DNA from: Thalassotalea marina
GTDB lineage: Bacteria; Pseudomonadota; Gammaproteobacteria; Enterobacterales; Alteromonadaceae
Reading direction: 5' to 3'
Length of the DNA: 64,000 bases
Assembly (NCBI RefSeq): GCF_014656435.1
Contig: NZ_BNCK01000005.1
Coordinates: 248,001-312,000 of the forward strand
The first letter of the stretch is position 1. Every line of letters starts with the position of its first letter. Positions 18,852 through 27,127 of this stretch are shown here, in pieces. The notes beneath the pieces were generated by a model that worked only from the letters and a program-made list of their open reading frames with translations, had not been told where the DNA came from and ran no database searches. The position numbers and the translations under genes are program-made.

Positions 18852-19280
18852 TTATTTAAAAAAGATCACTCTCTTGATAAGCCCTTCAACGACTTCATAA
18901 GTGACAGTCACGTTTAGTTTGTAGCTAATGTCGTCAACATGATGCTCACAGCCATACACTTGCTCATGATCTGTTAAAAATCGACCTTCTACTATTCGGT
19001 TTAACGATATCGCCTTCAAACACTTTAATGCAGCAAATTTACTGCCATAGCTAGTCTTTAACGCTTCTTTGCCTTTAAACCTTAAAGTGTTTGGGAAGTC
19101 ATATATTTCTATATCATCATGATAAGTTGCTAAAAAAGCCTCCATATCACGATTGTTATATGCTGCTAACTGCTTATCGACAATATCAATAACTAAATGG
19201 CTTTCATTAATTGTCGATAAATTAACGGAATCTGAGTCTAATGTAGCATTAGGCATGAAGCCGCCTTGTTGCTTTTCCAT
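18852..19280 (-). CDS. SnoaL-like/NTF2 fold protein
   Basis: 142-aa protein: QLAAYNNRDMEAFLATYHDD and DFPNTLRFKGKEALKTSY are typical of steroid-isomerase-like SnoaL_2 domains. No signal peptide. A second ATG eight codons in is possible. It converges on another SnoaL-like gene but sequence similarity between the two is low. Confidence 0.75.
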   Translation of the reverse strand: MEKQQGGFMPNATLDSDSVNLSTINESHLVIDIVDKQLAAYNNRDMEAFLATYHDDIEIYDFPNTLRFKGKEALKTSYGSKFAALKCLKAISLNRIVEGRFLTDHEQVYGCEHHVDDISYKLNVTVTYEVVEGLIKRVIFFK

Positions 19281-19366
19281 AAATGATTATTTCACAATAT
19301 AAAAAACGTAAATATACCATAGGTCAACCAAGAACGGCTCATTGCCACAACATGTTGTGGCTTTAA

Positions 19367-20440
19367 TTAATAAATGGTAAAGCTGGCACCACTTTCTTTT
19401 AGTGCCTGATAAAAATCTTCAATTTGGCATTGTTCTTCTAGTTGGCAAATTACACGGTATTTTTCTATAGCCGGTTGGTAGCCCTGTTTCGCCGCTTCAA
19501 ATAGCCAATAAACTGCTGAATCAATATCTTTATGACCTTCAATTCCTGTTAAATAAAGCTCGGCTAGATGTGTTTGTCCTGGTGCATAACCTAGTTTTGC
19601 TGAACGTTTTAACAGTATAAAAGCTTTATCAAACCTATCTTCAATATAGGTAGCTTTTAAAAACGCCATTGCTTCTGTATTTTCTCGCTTGCCCGGTACA
19701 AAAAGCCATTTTTGTTCGACAATTTCAAGCTTACTAACTACATTGCCATCTATCATATAAGCTGACATATTTTTCCCAATATAGCTGAGCTCTGGTCGAA
19801 TAACGCGATAAATAAATCCTTGTTGAAACAGTTTTTCTATTTCAGCGTAAGAAAAGTTATGCCGTCTGTTTTCAAAATAATCGTCACGCGTTGTATGCCC
19901 CATACTCACACCAGTGCTTAATGTCGACCTTTGCGGATAAAAGAAATTACCATAAACCAGAGAAACGGTGTCCCCTGTAATGTCGACTATTTTCGCTACA
20001 CGATATTTATGATCAGGGCGAACCTCACCCGCAGATTTTTGATAATCGAGATAATAAAAATCATGCACTTTAGGCGTCGTAATATTAGTTTTACTTTCAC
20101 GATGTTGTTGTTGCTCATCAGAAAAGTAAAAAGTCAAAAACATCACCATTAAAAAGCTACCTGTAAAAGTACTTAACAAACGTAACTTGTTAAAAAATGC
20201 CAGAGCAAAACTTGAAAATATTAATTTGAAATCAGTGGAACTACGAGAGACATCGCTAACCGCTTTACACTGCAAACAACGGACTTGAGTATTACGTTTA
20301 ACGGGAAACATGGGAAGGTACTCAAGAAAATAATAACCATAAGTGATTATCGAATTAACGTTATGAATGTGGCCTCCGCAGCATGAACACTGCAATTTGT
20401 CAGTTGTTCCTAAACATAATGTCGACTCTCGATAATCCAT
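19367..20440 (-). CDS. Membrane protein with N-terminal zinc-ribbon and C-terminal Sel1-like repeat
   Basis: 357-aa protein that I cannot name. Residues 1-65 carry paired cysteines (CSCCGGH, RCLQCKAV) suggesting a zinc ribbon; one membrane helix lies near 88-108; a middle domain of unknown fold follows; and residues about 270-345 match Sel1-like repeats (APGQTHLAELYLTG, SAVYWLFEAAKQGYQPAIEKY). This order puts the ribbon on one side of the membrane and the repeats on the other. No operon partner. Confidence 0.6.
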   Translation of the reverse strand: MDYRESTLCLGTTDKLQCSCCGGHIHNVNSIITYGYYFLEYLPMFPVKRNTQVRCLQCKAVSDVSRSSTDFKLIFSSFALAFFNKLRLLSTFTGSFLMVMFLTFYFSDEQQQHRESKTNITTPKVHDFYYLDYQKSAGEVRPDHKYRVAKIVDITGDTVSLVYGNFFYPQRSTLSTGVSMGHTTRDDYFENRRHNFSYAEIEKLFQQGFIYRVIRPELSYIGKNMSAYMIDGNVVSKLEIVEQKWLFVPGKRENTEAMAFLKATYIEDRFDKAFILLKRSAKLGYAPGQTHLAELYLTGIEGHKDIDSAVYWLFEAAKQGYQPAIEKYRVICQLEEQCQIEDFYQALKESGASFTIY

Positions 20441-20592
20441 TTTCTAACCTATTATTATTTCCACTTGTTTATTTTTATAACATTCGTTTATAAATCAAAC
20501 AAGTTAAATTACTAACTTTTTCGTAGATCGAAGGATATTTCGTTTACAACGGGTATTCATCACTCTTTACATAAGCGAATAAACTTGTGAAC

Positions 20593-20612
20593 AGCGCTTT
20601 GAATAAAGCGCT
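20593..20612. terminator. Hairpin between two converging-spaced genes, weak terminator
   Basis: Perfect 8-bp stem AGCGCTTT / AAAGCGCT with a 4-nt loop, 16 bases after the small membrane-protein gene stop. The following bases are not a clean T-run, so termination is uncertain. Confidence 0.4.
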
Positions 20613-20628
20613 TGTTTCAGAAAACGTA

Positions 20629-20958
20629 CTACTTGATGACCTTAGCTCGGGCTAATTTAAAAGCACAAATGGCCAAAACAAATGCGATAATGCCGCGAGG
20701 CGCAGGATTGGTGAAATCTAAAGCGACTGCAGTTGTGTATGACACGCCAATGTCAACCATTAACCATCTGCTATAAGACGTGATGTCATCATCCCACATG
20801 GATGGCGCATTGGGAAAACTATACTCACCAACAAAAAGCCAACACGCCGCTTGTACTATCAAAAACACTAAAGTTGCAATTGCAAAAGCTTTTTTGAACG
20901 GCCAACGGGGGCCTATGATTAATTCTTTTTTATTGGTTACTTCATTTAAATCTGCCAT
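20629..20958 (-). CDS. Small two-helix membrane protein
   Basis: 109-aa hypothetical protein. Two hydrophobic segments are visible, around residues 24-45 (AFAIATLVFLIVQAACWLF) and 80-103 (ALDFTNPAPRGIIAFVLAIC), with a charged C-terminus. No known domain. The start is preceded by GGGAGTG. Confidence 0.55.
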   Translation of the reverse strand: MADLNEVTNKKELIIGPRWPFKKAFAIATLVFLIVQAACWLFVGEYSFPNAPSMWDDDITSYSRWLMVDIGVSYTTAVALDFTNPAPRGIIAFVLAICAFKLARAKVIK

Positions 20959-21309
20959 TTACACTTCACTCCCTTTTACAGCAACAACGAATAGCTTTAA
21001 TCAATTAAAGCGCTATTAATTCTGGTGATTTTAGGTATAAATGTCAATTGAATCATAGAAGTAGACAGAAGAATGAGAGTGTGTTCACTTTTTTATTTAC
21101 TGGTATAGAAGTATGTTAACTGGATTCTATAAGTTCTTACTTCAAGAACTTAACACGGTAATCAACAACAAAGATACGTCAATATTTTTTACACACCATT
21201 TACAATACAGCAACATAAAAAGAACAACCACTTTATTTTCAATAACTTAAATAATAGGCCCGATATTTGCTTTAAATGTTTTTTTTAAACAACATCTCAG
21301 GAAGTTAGT
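20959..21309. other. Intergenic region between divergent genes
   Basis: AT-rich spacer that should hold the promoters of the small membrane-protein gene and the PEP-CTERM gene at 21310. I see no clear -35/-10 pair, operator or repeat. Confidence 0.4.
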
Positions 21310-21954
21310 TTGCGTAATATTTTAAAAAACAAATTGTTAGGCGTTTTCGGTATTTTTATTGCTTGGTCAATAAGCGCCAATGCATCCCTGATACAAAACT
21401 ACGATAAAAATGGACAACTAATGGGCGTCGATAATATAGGCGTTTATAATTTCGATATCGACGATTGGATCTTATACGACGTTAAGTTTGTCGATGGTAA
21501 ATTTCAAGATTTATTCGGAGTTTCCGGCGAGCAAATAGCAGCTACTGATTACACAGATGCATTAATGTTTTCATTTGCCTTACAGTTTAGTGTATTTGAA
21601 AATAACAGCATTTTGAATACAACCCCTTCGCTTGTAAATGGTTGCTCAAGTACAATTAGTTGTACAATTTTGTCCCCCTTTCACTTTTATCCTAATGATC
21701 AATTTAGTAATGCGTTCTCATATAGCTCGCTGTTTACCAACAACGCAACTAGTGAAAATAATAGGCTTTTAATCCAGCAATATATTGCCAATGTAGATTT
21801 AACAAATAAGTCCGATCAAACTTGGGCAAAGTGGACACTAACGAGTGAACGAAGCAAAGTAACTGTACCTGAGCCTTCAAGTTTCTTGATAGTATTTGTT
21901 GGTTTTATATTGTTCTTATATCGTAAAAATAAAGTTGATCAACTTTTGCGATAA
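21310..21954 (+). CDS. PEP-CTERM sorting domain protein
   Basis: 214-aa exported protein: signal peptide about 1-25 (ending ANAS), a body without recognised domain containing one Cys pair (GCSSTISCTI), and the C-terminal tail VPEPSSFLIVFVGFILFLYRK, the classic PEP-CTERM arrangement of motif, helix and basic end. The start is TTG, supported by CAGGAAG upstream and by the signal peptide. Followed by a terminator. Anchoring or secretion would need an exosortase encoded elsewhere. Confidence 0.8.
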   Translation: MRNILKNKLLGVFGIFIAWSISANASLIQNYDKNGQLMGVDNIGVYNFDIDDWILYDVKFVDGKFQDLFGVSGEQIAATDYTDALMFSFALQFSVFENNSILNTTPSLVNGCSSTISCTILSPFHFYPNDQFSNAFSYSSLFTNNATSENNRLLIQQYIANVDLTNKSDQTWAKWTLTSERSKVTVPEPSSFLIVFVGFILFLYRKNKVDQLLR

Positions 21955-21972
21955 AGAAGTTTAAATAAACAT

Positions 21973-22010
21973 AAAGGATAGTCATTTCAATGGATTGAAC
22001 TATCCTTTTT
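21973..22010 (+). terminator. Terminator of the PEP-CTERM gene
   Basis: AAAGGATAGT / ACTATCCTTT stem with an inner TTCAA/TTGAA pairing, followed by a T-run; 18 bases after the stop. Confidence 0.8.
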
Positions 22011-22110
22011 ATACTAATTAGAGTCTATTCTTCTATTAATACTATCGAACACTTCGATAATATCACGAGAAATTAAAAACCAAACCGACAAATGCTTTAA
22101 CCAAATTTAA

Positions 22111-22344
22111 AAAATTGTAGGTTGGCACTATATTCATAAACTATTTACTACAGAACAAGTCAACCGAATTGAAACATTAAAGCCGTCGCTTTTTACACAA
22201 ACGGGTCACTTACTATTTCCCAAAAATAATAAAAACAGTGCAGAATTCCTTAAACAGTTTAATAAAGGCTTATCAATGTTAAAGGCAAAAGGTCGATTAA
22301 AAGAATTAAATGAAAAGCTTAATCAAGGATATTACTCTAAGTGA
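22111..22344 (+). pseudogene. 3' fragment of a solute-binding-protein-like gene
   Basis: In the frame ending with TGA at 22344, about 77 residues without an ATG read as the C-terminal lobe of a family-3 periplasmic binding protein (HYIHKLFTTEQVNRIE, GHLLFPKNN, FLKQFNKGLSMLKAKGRL). The frame is closed by a stop just upstream (TAA at about 22108). No start, signal peptide or N-lobe remains nearby. The family assignment rests on the FNKGLSMLKAKG pattern and is tentative. Confidence 0.45.
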
Positions 22345-22348
22345 ACTT

Positions 22349-22384
22349 AAAAAAAGGGCGGTGACAAATGAGAACTATTTGTCC
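22349..22384 (+). repeat. REP-like palindrome (copy 1)
   Basis: AAAAAGGGCGGTGACAAAT followed by GAGAACT and ATTTGTCC: an inverted repeat of GGTGACAAAT. Related copies at 23229-23250 and, in opposite orientation, 23467-23505 enclose the PEP-CTERM gene at 22558. Confidence 0.65.
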
Positions 22385-22557
22385 ATTTTCTATATACTGT
22401 TTATTTACTTTCTACATACCTTTTATTTACCTCGTCAGTTTTTTTACAAAAAATTAACGTCTTGTTTTTTTATACTTAATTATCAACACCTTAAAAAAGG
22501 TACAATATTTGCTTAGACAAATTAAAAATTACAAAAAATTAAATTAAGGATGTAAAA

Positions 22558-23196
22558 ATGAATCAACTTAGGTTATTAGCCTTATTGTTGTGCTGCTCAA
22601 TTTTATCTACAAGTGCAAATGCAAATATCATTAAATATACTTTAGAGGGAATATTAGAAGATAGTCCTAATTCCACCGATGTATATTACGGTGGAGATGG
22701 CGACCCTTTCAATACAACAGACGATGGAACAAAATTTACAATCAACTTTCAGATAGGTGAATCAGAACTCAATATTAAAAGCACACATATGACTGAATAT
22801 GGGTTATATAACAACTATAAAGTCCAAATGAAAGGTTATGACATTACTCCCTATGTACCTGAACTCTACGTCGGTTTCAGGCCCGCTGTTTTGAGTAATG
22901 GAAGTTCGGACTTAGATTCAGTTTTTGTTGAGTTAATCATTGGCCCTTCATTCCTTAACTTAAGTAAAATACATGTAAGTATACTAGCGAAAAACCTTTT
23001 TAGCGGTGATTTGACTAAGCCTGCCATTAATCCAGATTATAAAATTTTGGGTTCGGCTTCTAGAAATAGTAAATACGTACTGAGAGGTTTAAGTGTTAAG
23101 TCTACGCAAACAACCCCTATTCCCGAACCATTAACTTTACTAACATTTGGACTTGGCCTTTTATTGGTAAGAAGTAGACTTTTCAGTAAAAGATAG
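22558..23196 (+). CDS. PEP-CTERM sorting domain protein
   Basis: 212-aa exported protein: signal peptide about 1-22 (ending ANANI), an unrecognised beta-rich body, and the C-terminal tail IPEPLTLLTFGLGLLLVRSR with motif, hydrophobic helix and basic end. AAGGA precedes the ATG. The gene is bracketed by REP-like palindromes in inverted orientation, so it sits in a locally rearranged segment. Confidence 0.8.
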   Translation: MNQLRLLALLLCCSILSTSANANIIKYTLEGILEDSPNSTDVYYGGDGDPFNTTDDGTKFTINFQIGESELNIKSTHMTEYGLYNNYKVQMKGYDITPYVPELYVGFRPAVLSNGSSDLDSVFVELIIGPSFLNLSKIHVSILAKNLFSGDLTKPAINPDYKILGSASRNSKYVLRGLSVKSTQTTPIPEPLTLLTFGLGLLLVRSRLFSKR

Positions 23197-23228
23197 TCCA
23201 CATATTAAAGATAGTTACTCTGTACGCG

Positions 23229-23250
23229 AAAAGGGGACGGTGACAAATAA
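23229..23250 (+). repeat. REP-like half element (copy 2)
   Basis: AAAAGGGGACGGTGACAAAT (from 23229), same family as the palindromes at 22349 and 23467 but lacking the second arm; it runs directly into a sucD-derived fragment. Confidence 0.55.
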
Positions 23251-23253
23251 GAC

Positions 23254-23303
23254 TGCTTTCGCGACCTTTTAAAAGAATAACAAATTGTTAAGCTTTTGCT
23301 TAC
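23254..23303 (-). repeat. Fragment duplicated from the sucD 3' end/terminator
   Basis: TGCTTTCGCGACCTTTTAAA and the following bases match the sucD terminator and last codons at 24607-24653 almost base for base. The left terminator arm is missing, so it cannot form the hairpin. Confidence 0.75.
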
Positions 23304-23348
23304 TGTAAATTGGGGTCTGTCCCCTATTTACCATGTCCCCTATTTACC
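23304..23348. repeat. GGGGTCTGTCCCC repeat element
   Basis: TGTAAATTGGGGTCTGTCCC with a self-complementary GGGG(TCTGT)CCCC core, then a second CCCCTATTTACC. A near copy starts at 23406 and a short GTAAATTGGGG remnant occurs at about 34915. Words of this type are common dispersed repeats in gammaproteobacteria. Confidence 0.6.
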
Positions 23349-23405
23349 ACCGATCATTACGATAGCTTCAGTTTGAGGGTCGTTTTGGAACATTTCCAAT
23401 ACGTC
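23348..23405 (-). repeat. Fragment duplicated from inside sucD
   Basis: About 57 bases match sucD at 24896-24955 with two differences, both synonymous in the sucD frame (Pro and Val codons). The minus strand reads [19 protein letters not shown]. Flanked on both sides by GGGGTCTGTCCC repeats. Confidence 0.8.
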
Positions 23406-23434
23406 TGTAAATTGGGGTCTGTCCCGTATTTTCA
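23406..23434. repeat. GGGGTCTGTCCC repeat element, second copy
   Basis: TGTAAATTGGGGTCTGTCCC again, followed by GTATTTTCACC; directly abuts the sucD-internal fragment. Confidence 0.55.
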
Positions 23435-23466
23435 CCGAAATGACACAGATTTCTAAACACTACCGT

Positions 23467-23505
23467 CGGTAACAAATGAGAATTATTTGTCACCGCCCCC
23501 TTTTT
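23467..23505 (-). repeat. REP-like palindrome (copy 3)
   Basis: GGTAACAAAT-GAGAATT-ATTTGTCACC inverted repeat followed by GCCCCCTTTTT; opposite orientation to the copy at 22349. Confidence 0.65.
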
Positions 23506-23521
23506 AGACCGCTTTTTTGGA

Positions 23522-24181
23522 TTAGTTTATATGTTTATTTTTCCAGCGTTGCCTTAATGCAATCAAAGCCACTCCAAACAATCCTATAGTTGTCGGTTCT
23601 GGCACATGTAGAACGTCACCATTTCTCACTGCCCATGCACCTTGAAAATAATTAAAATGAGCAACTTCATTCCCATTAGCTTCTTTGTTATAAGAATATG
23701 CGTGTGAAGAATTGAGAGCATCTTCCGTGTCTGTCCAGTAATTATCAATATTGTTATTAACGTTAAAAAAACTAATCGTGTCCCCTGAATTTATATCAAC
23801 AAATGAAGTTTTTAATGGTGTACATATATCAGGATCAAAACAGTTATTTCCTAGGTTGACATGAAACATGTAGATCAATTCCGAAAATAAAGGGTAAGTC
23901 TGGCTAGCATTTAGCGTAATAGTTGGAAGCCTCCAATCATTATACCCACCAAATGTCAGCTGTTCTGCCCACTCTTTAGCAACTAGAAAGTTCATCGCAC
24001 CTTTCTGGTCAGCTTTTAAATAACCAGATGTTACTGCAAGGTTTGTATCTTGTAACCAAGTTACATCAAGGACATCGTCATAAATCATTCCGTTTCCACG
24101 GTCGATTAAGCCTGCATTAGCAACAGATGAAACTGATAAAATTGAAATAGCAAGAATTTGATGTATAACTTTGTTTGTCAT
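23522..24181 (-). CDS. PEP-CTERM protein with DUF1566-like domain
   Basis: About 219-aa exported protein. The ATG at 24181 is preferred because GGAAATT precedes it and MTNKVIHQILAISILSV begins a standard signal peptide ending NAG; the ATG three codons earlier lacks a ribosome-binding site. The body has DDVLDVTWLQDTNLA and GGYNDWRLPT, then NYWTDTED and AWAVRNGDV, the pattern of DUF1566 (Lcl-like C-lectin fold) proteins. The tail is VPEPTTIGLFGVALIALRQR. Likely an exported, surface-bound binding protein. Confidence 0.82.
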   Translation of the reverse strand: MTNKVIHQILAISILSVSSVANAGLIDRGNGMIYDDVLDVTWLQDTNLAVTSGYLKADQKGAMNFLVAKEWAEQLTFGGYNDWRLPTITLNASQTYPLFSELIYMFHVNLGNNCFDPDICTPLKTSFVDINSGDTISFFNVNNNIDNYWTDTEDALNSSHAYSYNKEANGNEVAHFNYFQGAWAVRNGDVLHVPEPTTIGLFGVALIALRQRWKNKHIN

Positions 24182-24393
24182 AATTTCCATAATAGTTATG
24201 AATTAAATGAGCCTTTCAGCAAAATACACACCATTATTTTTTTACTTAAATATCAAAGCACTAGCTTAAAACACTTAACGAATGTTAAATAATTGTAAAA
24301 AACACTGACAAAAAGCTTAACCTAAAATATAAACTTTATTTTTCTTTTAAGTTGATTTCGATTTCAACTAATAGATGAATTACCTTAACTCAT

Positions 24394-24582
24394 ACACAAA
24401 AAAGGCCGCTTTCGCGACCTTTTAAAAGAATAACAAACTGTTAAGCGCTAGCTTACCAACCTGCTTTCTCTTTAAGTGCAACACCGATATCAGCTAGTGA
24501 ACGAATTGCTTTAACACCATCAGCTTCTAATGCAGCAACTTTACTTATGACAGCCGTTAGCAGTACCTTTGCCGCCCCCAAT
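24394..24582 (-). pseudogene. Truncated second copy of the sucD 3' end with its terminator
   Basis: Matches the sucD stop-codon region and terminator (24594-24770) offset by 200 bases. By eye there are about eight differences over the first 145 bases. The last codons still read [15 protein letters not shown]-stop, but with replacements nearby (T to A, V to I, A to D, F to V). Upstream, the match resumes (GGKGTA) only after a short insertion that creates a stop, and then ends. No start and no catalytic region. Confidence 0.85.
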
Positions 24583-24597
24583 ATTCACAAGACACAA

Positions 24598-24621
24598 AAA
24601 AGGCCGCTTTCGCGACCTTTT
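24598..24621 (-). terminator. sucCD operon terminator
   Basis: On the minus strand AAAAGGTCGC-GAAA-GCGGCCTTTTTT: a 10-bp stem with one G-U pair, GAAA tetraloop and T-run, 30 bases after the sucD stop. A duplicate sits at 24400-24423. Confidence 0.88.
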
Positions 24622-24650
24622 AACAGAATAACAAATTGTTAAGCCTTAGC

Positions 24651-25523
24651 TTACCAACCTGCTTTCTCTTTAAGTGCAACACCGATATCAGCTAGTGAAC
24701 GAACTGTTTTAACACCAGCAGCTTCTAATGCAGCAAATTTCTCATCAGCAGTACCTTTACCACCAGCGATGATAGCACCAGCATGACCCATACGCTTACC
24801 TGGAGGAGCAGTAACACCAGCAATGTAAGAAACTACAGGCTTAGTTACATTCGCTTTGATGTACTCAGCAGCTTCTTCTTCAGCAGTACCACCGATCTCA
24901 CCGATCATAACGATAGCTTCAGTTTGTGGGTCGTTTTGGAACATTTCCAATACGTCAATGAAGTTAGTACCTGGGATTGGGTCACCACCAATACCAACAC
25001 ATGTTGATTGACCGAAACCAGCGTCAGTTGTTTGTTTAACTGCTTCGTAAGTTAATGTACCTGAACGAGATACGATACCTACTTTACCTGGCTTGTGAAT
25101 GTGACCTGGCATGATACCGATCTTACATTCGCCTGGAGTGATAACACCTGGACAGTTAGGACCAATCATGCGAACGCCAGTTTCTTCAAGCTTAACTTTA
25201 ACGTCAAGCATATCAAGCGTTGGGATACCTTCAGTGATAGTAACGATTAACTCGATACCAGCATCGATAGCTTCTAAGATAGCATCTTTACAGAAAGGAG
25301 CTGGAACGTAGATAACTGTTGCTGTTGCGCCAGTTGCTTCTACTGCTTCACGTACTGTGTTGAATACTGGAAGACCTAAGTGCTCTTGGCCGCCTTTACC
25401 TGGTGATACACCACCAACCATTTGCGTACCGTATGCAATAGCTTGCTCTGAGTGGAAAGTACCTTGACCACCAGTGAAACCTTGACAGATAACTTTAGTA
25501 TCTTTGTTAATTAATACAGACAT
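24651..25523 (-). CDS. sucD: Succinyl-CoA ligase, alpha subunit
   Basis: TCA-cycle enzyme subunit converting succinyl-CoA to succinate with nucleotide triphosphate formation. 290 aa matches the family. CoA-binding Rossmann half: [39 protein letters not shown]; the phosphorylated active-site His lies in [17 protein letters not shown]. The ATG overlaps the sucC stop by one base. Unusually, pieces of this gene are found again at 23254-23405 and 24394-24582. Confidence 0.98.
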   Translation of the reverse strand: MSVLINKDTKVICQGFTGGQGTFHSEQAIAYGTQMVGGVSPGKGGQEHLGLPVFNTVREAVEATGATATVIYVPAPFCKDAILEAIDAGIELIVTITEGIPTLDMLDVKVKLEETGVRMIGPNCPGVITPGECKIGIMPGHIHKPGKVGIVSRSGTLTYEAVKQTTDAGFGQSTCVGIGGDPIPGTNFIDVLEMFQNDPQTEAIVMIGEIGGTAEEEAAEYIKANVTKPVVSYIAGVTAPPGKRMGHAGAIIAGGKGTADEKFAALEAAGVKTVRSLADIGVALKEKAGW

Positions 25524-26689
25524 TATTTGCCCTCCGCAGCAGCAACAACTTTAGTTGCAGCGTCAGTTAAAGATTCAGCAGCGATGATTGCTAAACCAGA
25601 GTTAGCTAATACTTCACGACCAGCTTCAGCGTTAGTACCTTCTAAACGTACAACTACTGGTACTTCAACACCTACTTCTTTAACAGCACCGATGATACCT
25701 TCAGCGATCATGTCACAACGAACGATACCACCAAAGATGTTTACTAATACTGCTTTTACGTTGTCATCAGAAAGGATGATTTTGAATGCTTCTGATACAC
25801 GTTCTTTTGTAGCTCCACCACCTACGTCTAGGAAGTTAGCTGGCTTACCGCCGTGTAAGTTAACGATATCCATTGTACCCATTGCTAGGCCAGCACCGTT
25901 AACCATACAACCTACGTTACCGTCTAATGCAACATAGTTAAGTTCCCACTGTGCTGCATGCGCTTCACGCTCGTCTTCTTGTGAAGGATCGTGCATTGCG
26001 CGGATTTTTGGTTGACGGTATAAAGCGTTTGAATCAACACCGATTTTGCCGTCAAGACAGTGTAAGTTACCTTCTTCTGTGATAACTAAAGGGTTGATTT
26101 CTAATAATGCGAAGTCATGTTCGATGAACATGTTGCCAAGACCCATGAAGATCTTAACAAATTGCTTCATTTGAGTAGGGTTTAAACCTAATTTGAAGCC
26201 TAATTCACGTGCTTGGTAAGCTTGAGGACCCACTAATGGATCGATCGCTGCTTTGTGAATTAAGTGTGGTGTTTCTTCTGCAACTGTCTCGATGTCTACG
26301 CCACCTTCAGTTGAAGCCATGAATACTACGCGACGAGTACCACGGTCAACAACCGCGCCCAAGTATAATTCGTTCGCGATATCAGTACAGCTTTCAACTA
26401 AGATTTTAGCAACTGGCTGACCATTTGCATCTGTTTGATAAGTAACAAGGTTTTTGCCTAACCAGTGTTGAGCAAATTCTTTGATTTCTTCTTTGTTGTT
26501 TACTAGCTTAACACCGCCAGCTTTACCACGGCCACCAGCGTGAACCTGTGCTTTAACAACCCACATATTGCCGCCAATTTTGTCAGCAGCTTCAGCAGCT
26601 TCTTGAGGGGTATCGCAAGCGTAACCTTCAGAAACTGGTAAACCATATTCAGCGAATAACTGTTTCGCTTGATACTCATGCAAATTCAT
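25523..26689 (-). CDS. sucC: Succinyl-CoA ligase, beta subunit
   Basis: 388 aa, identical in length to the E. coli protein. N-terminal ATP-grasp fold ([35 protein letters not shown]) and C-terminal CoA-ligase domain ([49 protein letters not shown]). Translationally coupled to sucD by a TAATG overlap. No sucAB genes are upstream within the window, so sucCD forms its own operon here. Confidence 0.98.
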   Translation of the reverse strand: MNLHEYQAKQLFAEYGLPVSEGYACDTPQEAAEAADKIGGNMWVVKAQVHAGGRGKAGGVKLVNNKEEIKEFAQHWLGKNLVTYQTDANGQPVAKILVESCTDIANELYLGAVVDRGTRRVVFMASTEGGVDIETVAEETPHLIHKAAIDPLVGPQAYQARELGFKLGLNPTQMKQFVKIFMGLGNMFIEHDFALLEINPLVITEEGNLHCLDGKIGVDSNALYRQPKIRAMHDPSQEDEREAHAAQWELNYVALDGNVGCMVNGAGLAMGTMDIVNLHGGKPANFLDVGGGATKERVSEAFKIILSDDNVKAVLVNIFGGIVRCDMIAEGIIGAVKEVGVEVPVVVRLEGTNAEAGREVLANSGLAIIAAESLTDAATKVVAAAEGK

Positions 26690-27081
26690 GGTGTTTTTCC
26701 AATTACTATTTGAAATGGACTTAGCGCTATACCCTATCGAGTATTTGCACTAAACGATTATAATTGTGGCCGTGATTATATAGATAAAACTTAAGGGATT
26801 AAACCCCTTAAAATGAGTTTAATCAGGAATTCATCTGATATCGCATACAATTGTATAGTACAGACGACAAGTAATTGATAATTCCTTTACTAATCAAGGC
26901 ATACAGCTCGATTAACTTTACTTGTTGTTAACAACTTTTCCTTTACAACTTTAGTCGAATAGTTGCTTTATGCAATGTGAAATGCTGAGAATAGTAAAAG
27001 AAATTTAGGATCAAAGTACTAATTCTTTCGTGAATAGGTTTTTCTTGGTATCAGTGAATGGAATTTAATACTTATTTAAAT
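26690..27081. other. Intergenic region upstream of sucC with one hairpin
   Basis: Should contain the sucCD promoter and 5' leader. The only visible structure is TTAAGGG / CCCTTAA (26791-26811, 7-bp stem), about 100 bases before the sucC start. No ORF or RNA gene is supported. Confidence 0.45.
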
Positions 27082-27082
27082 T

Positions 27083-27120
27083 GCAGCAAGAGCGATGATG
27101 TTACCATCTACCCTTGCTGC
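27083..27120 (-). terminator. Probable terminator of the PKD lipoprotein gene
   Basis: GCAGCAAG / CTTGCTGC 8-bp stem with an inner GATG/CATC pairing, seven bases after the stop; followed on the minus strand by AATTTAAATA rather than a pure T-run. Confidence 0.55.
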
Positions 27121-27127
27121 GCATGAG

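Noticed and set aside
22310-22516. 68-aa open frame on the plus strand
   Set aside because: It overlaps the binding-protein remnant and a REP palindrome and has a low-complexity, Phe/Leu-rich translation typical of AT-rich DNA.
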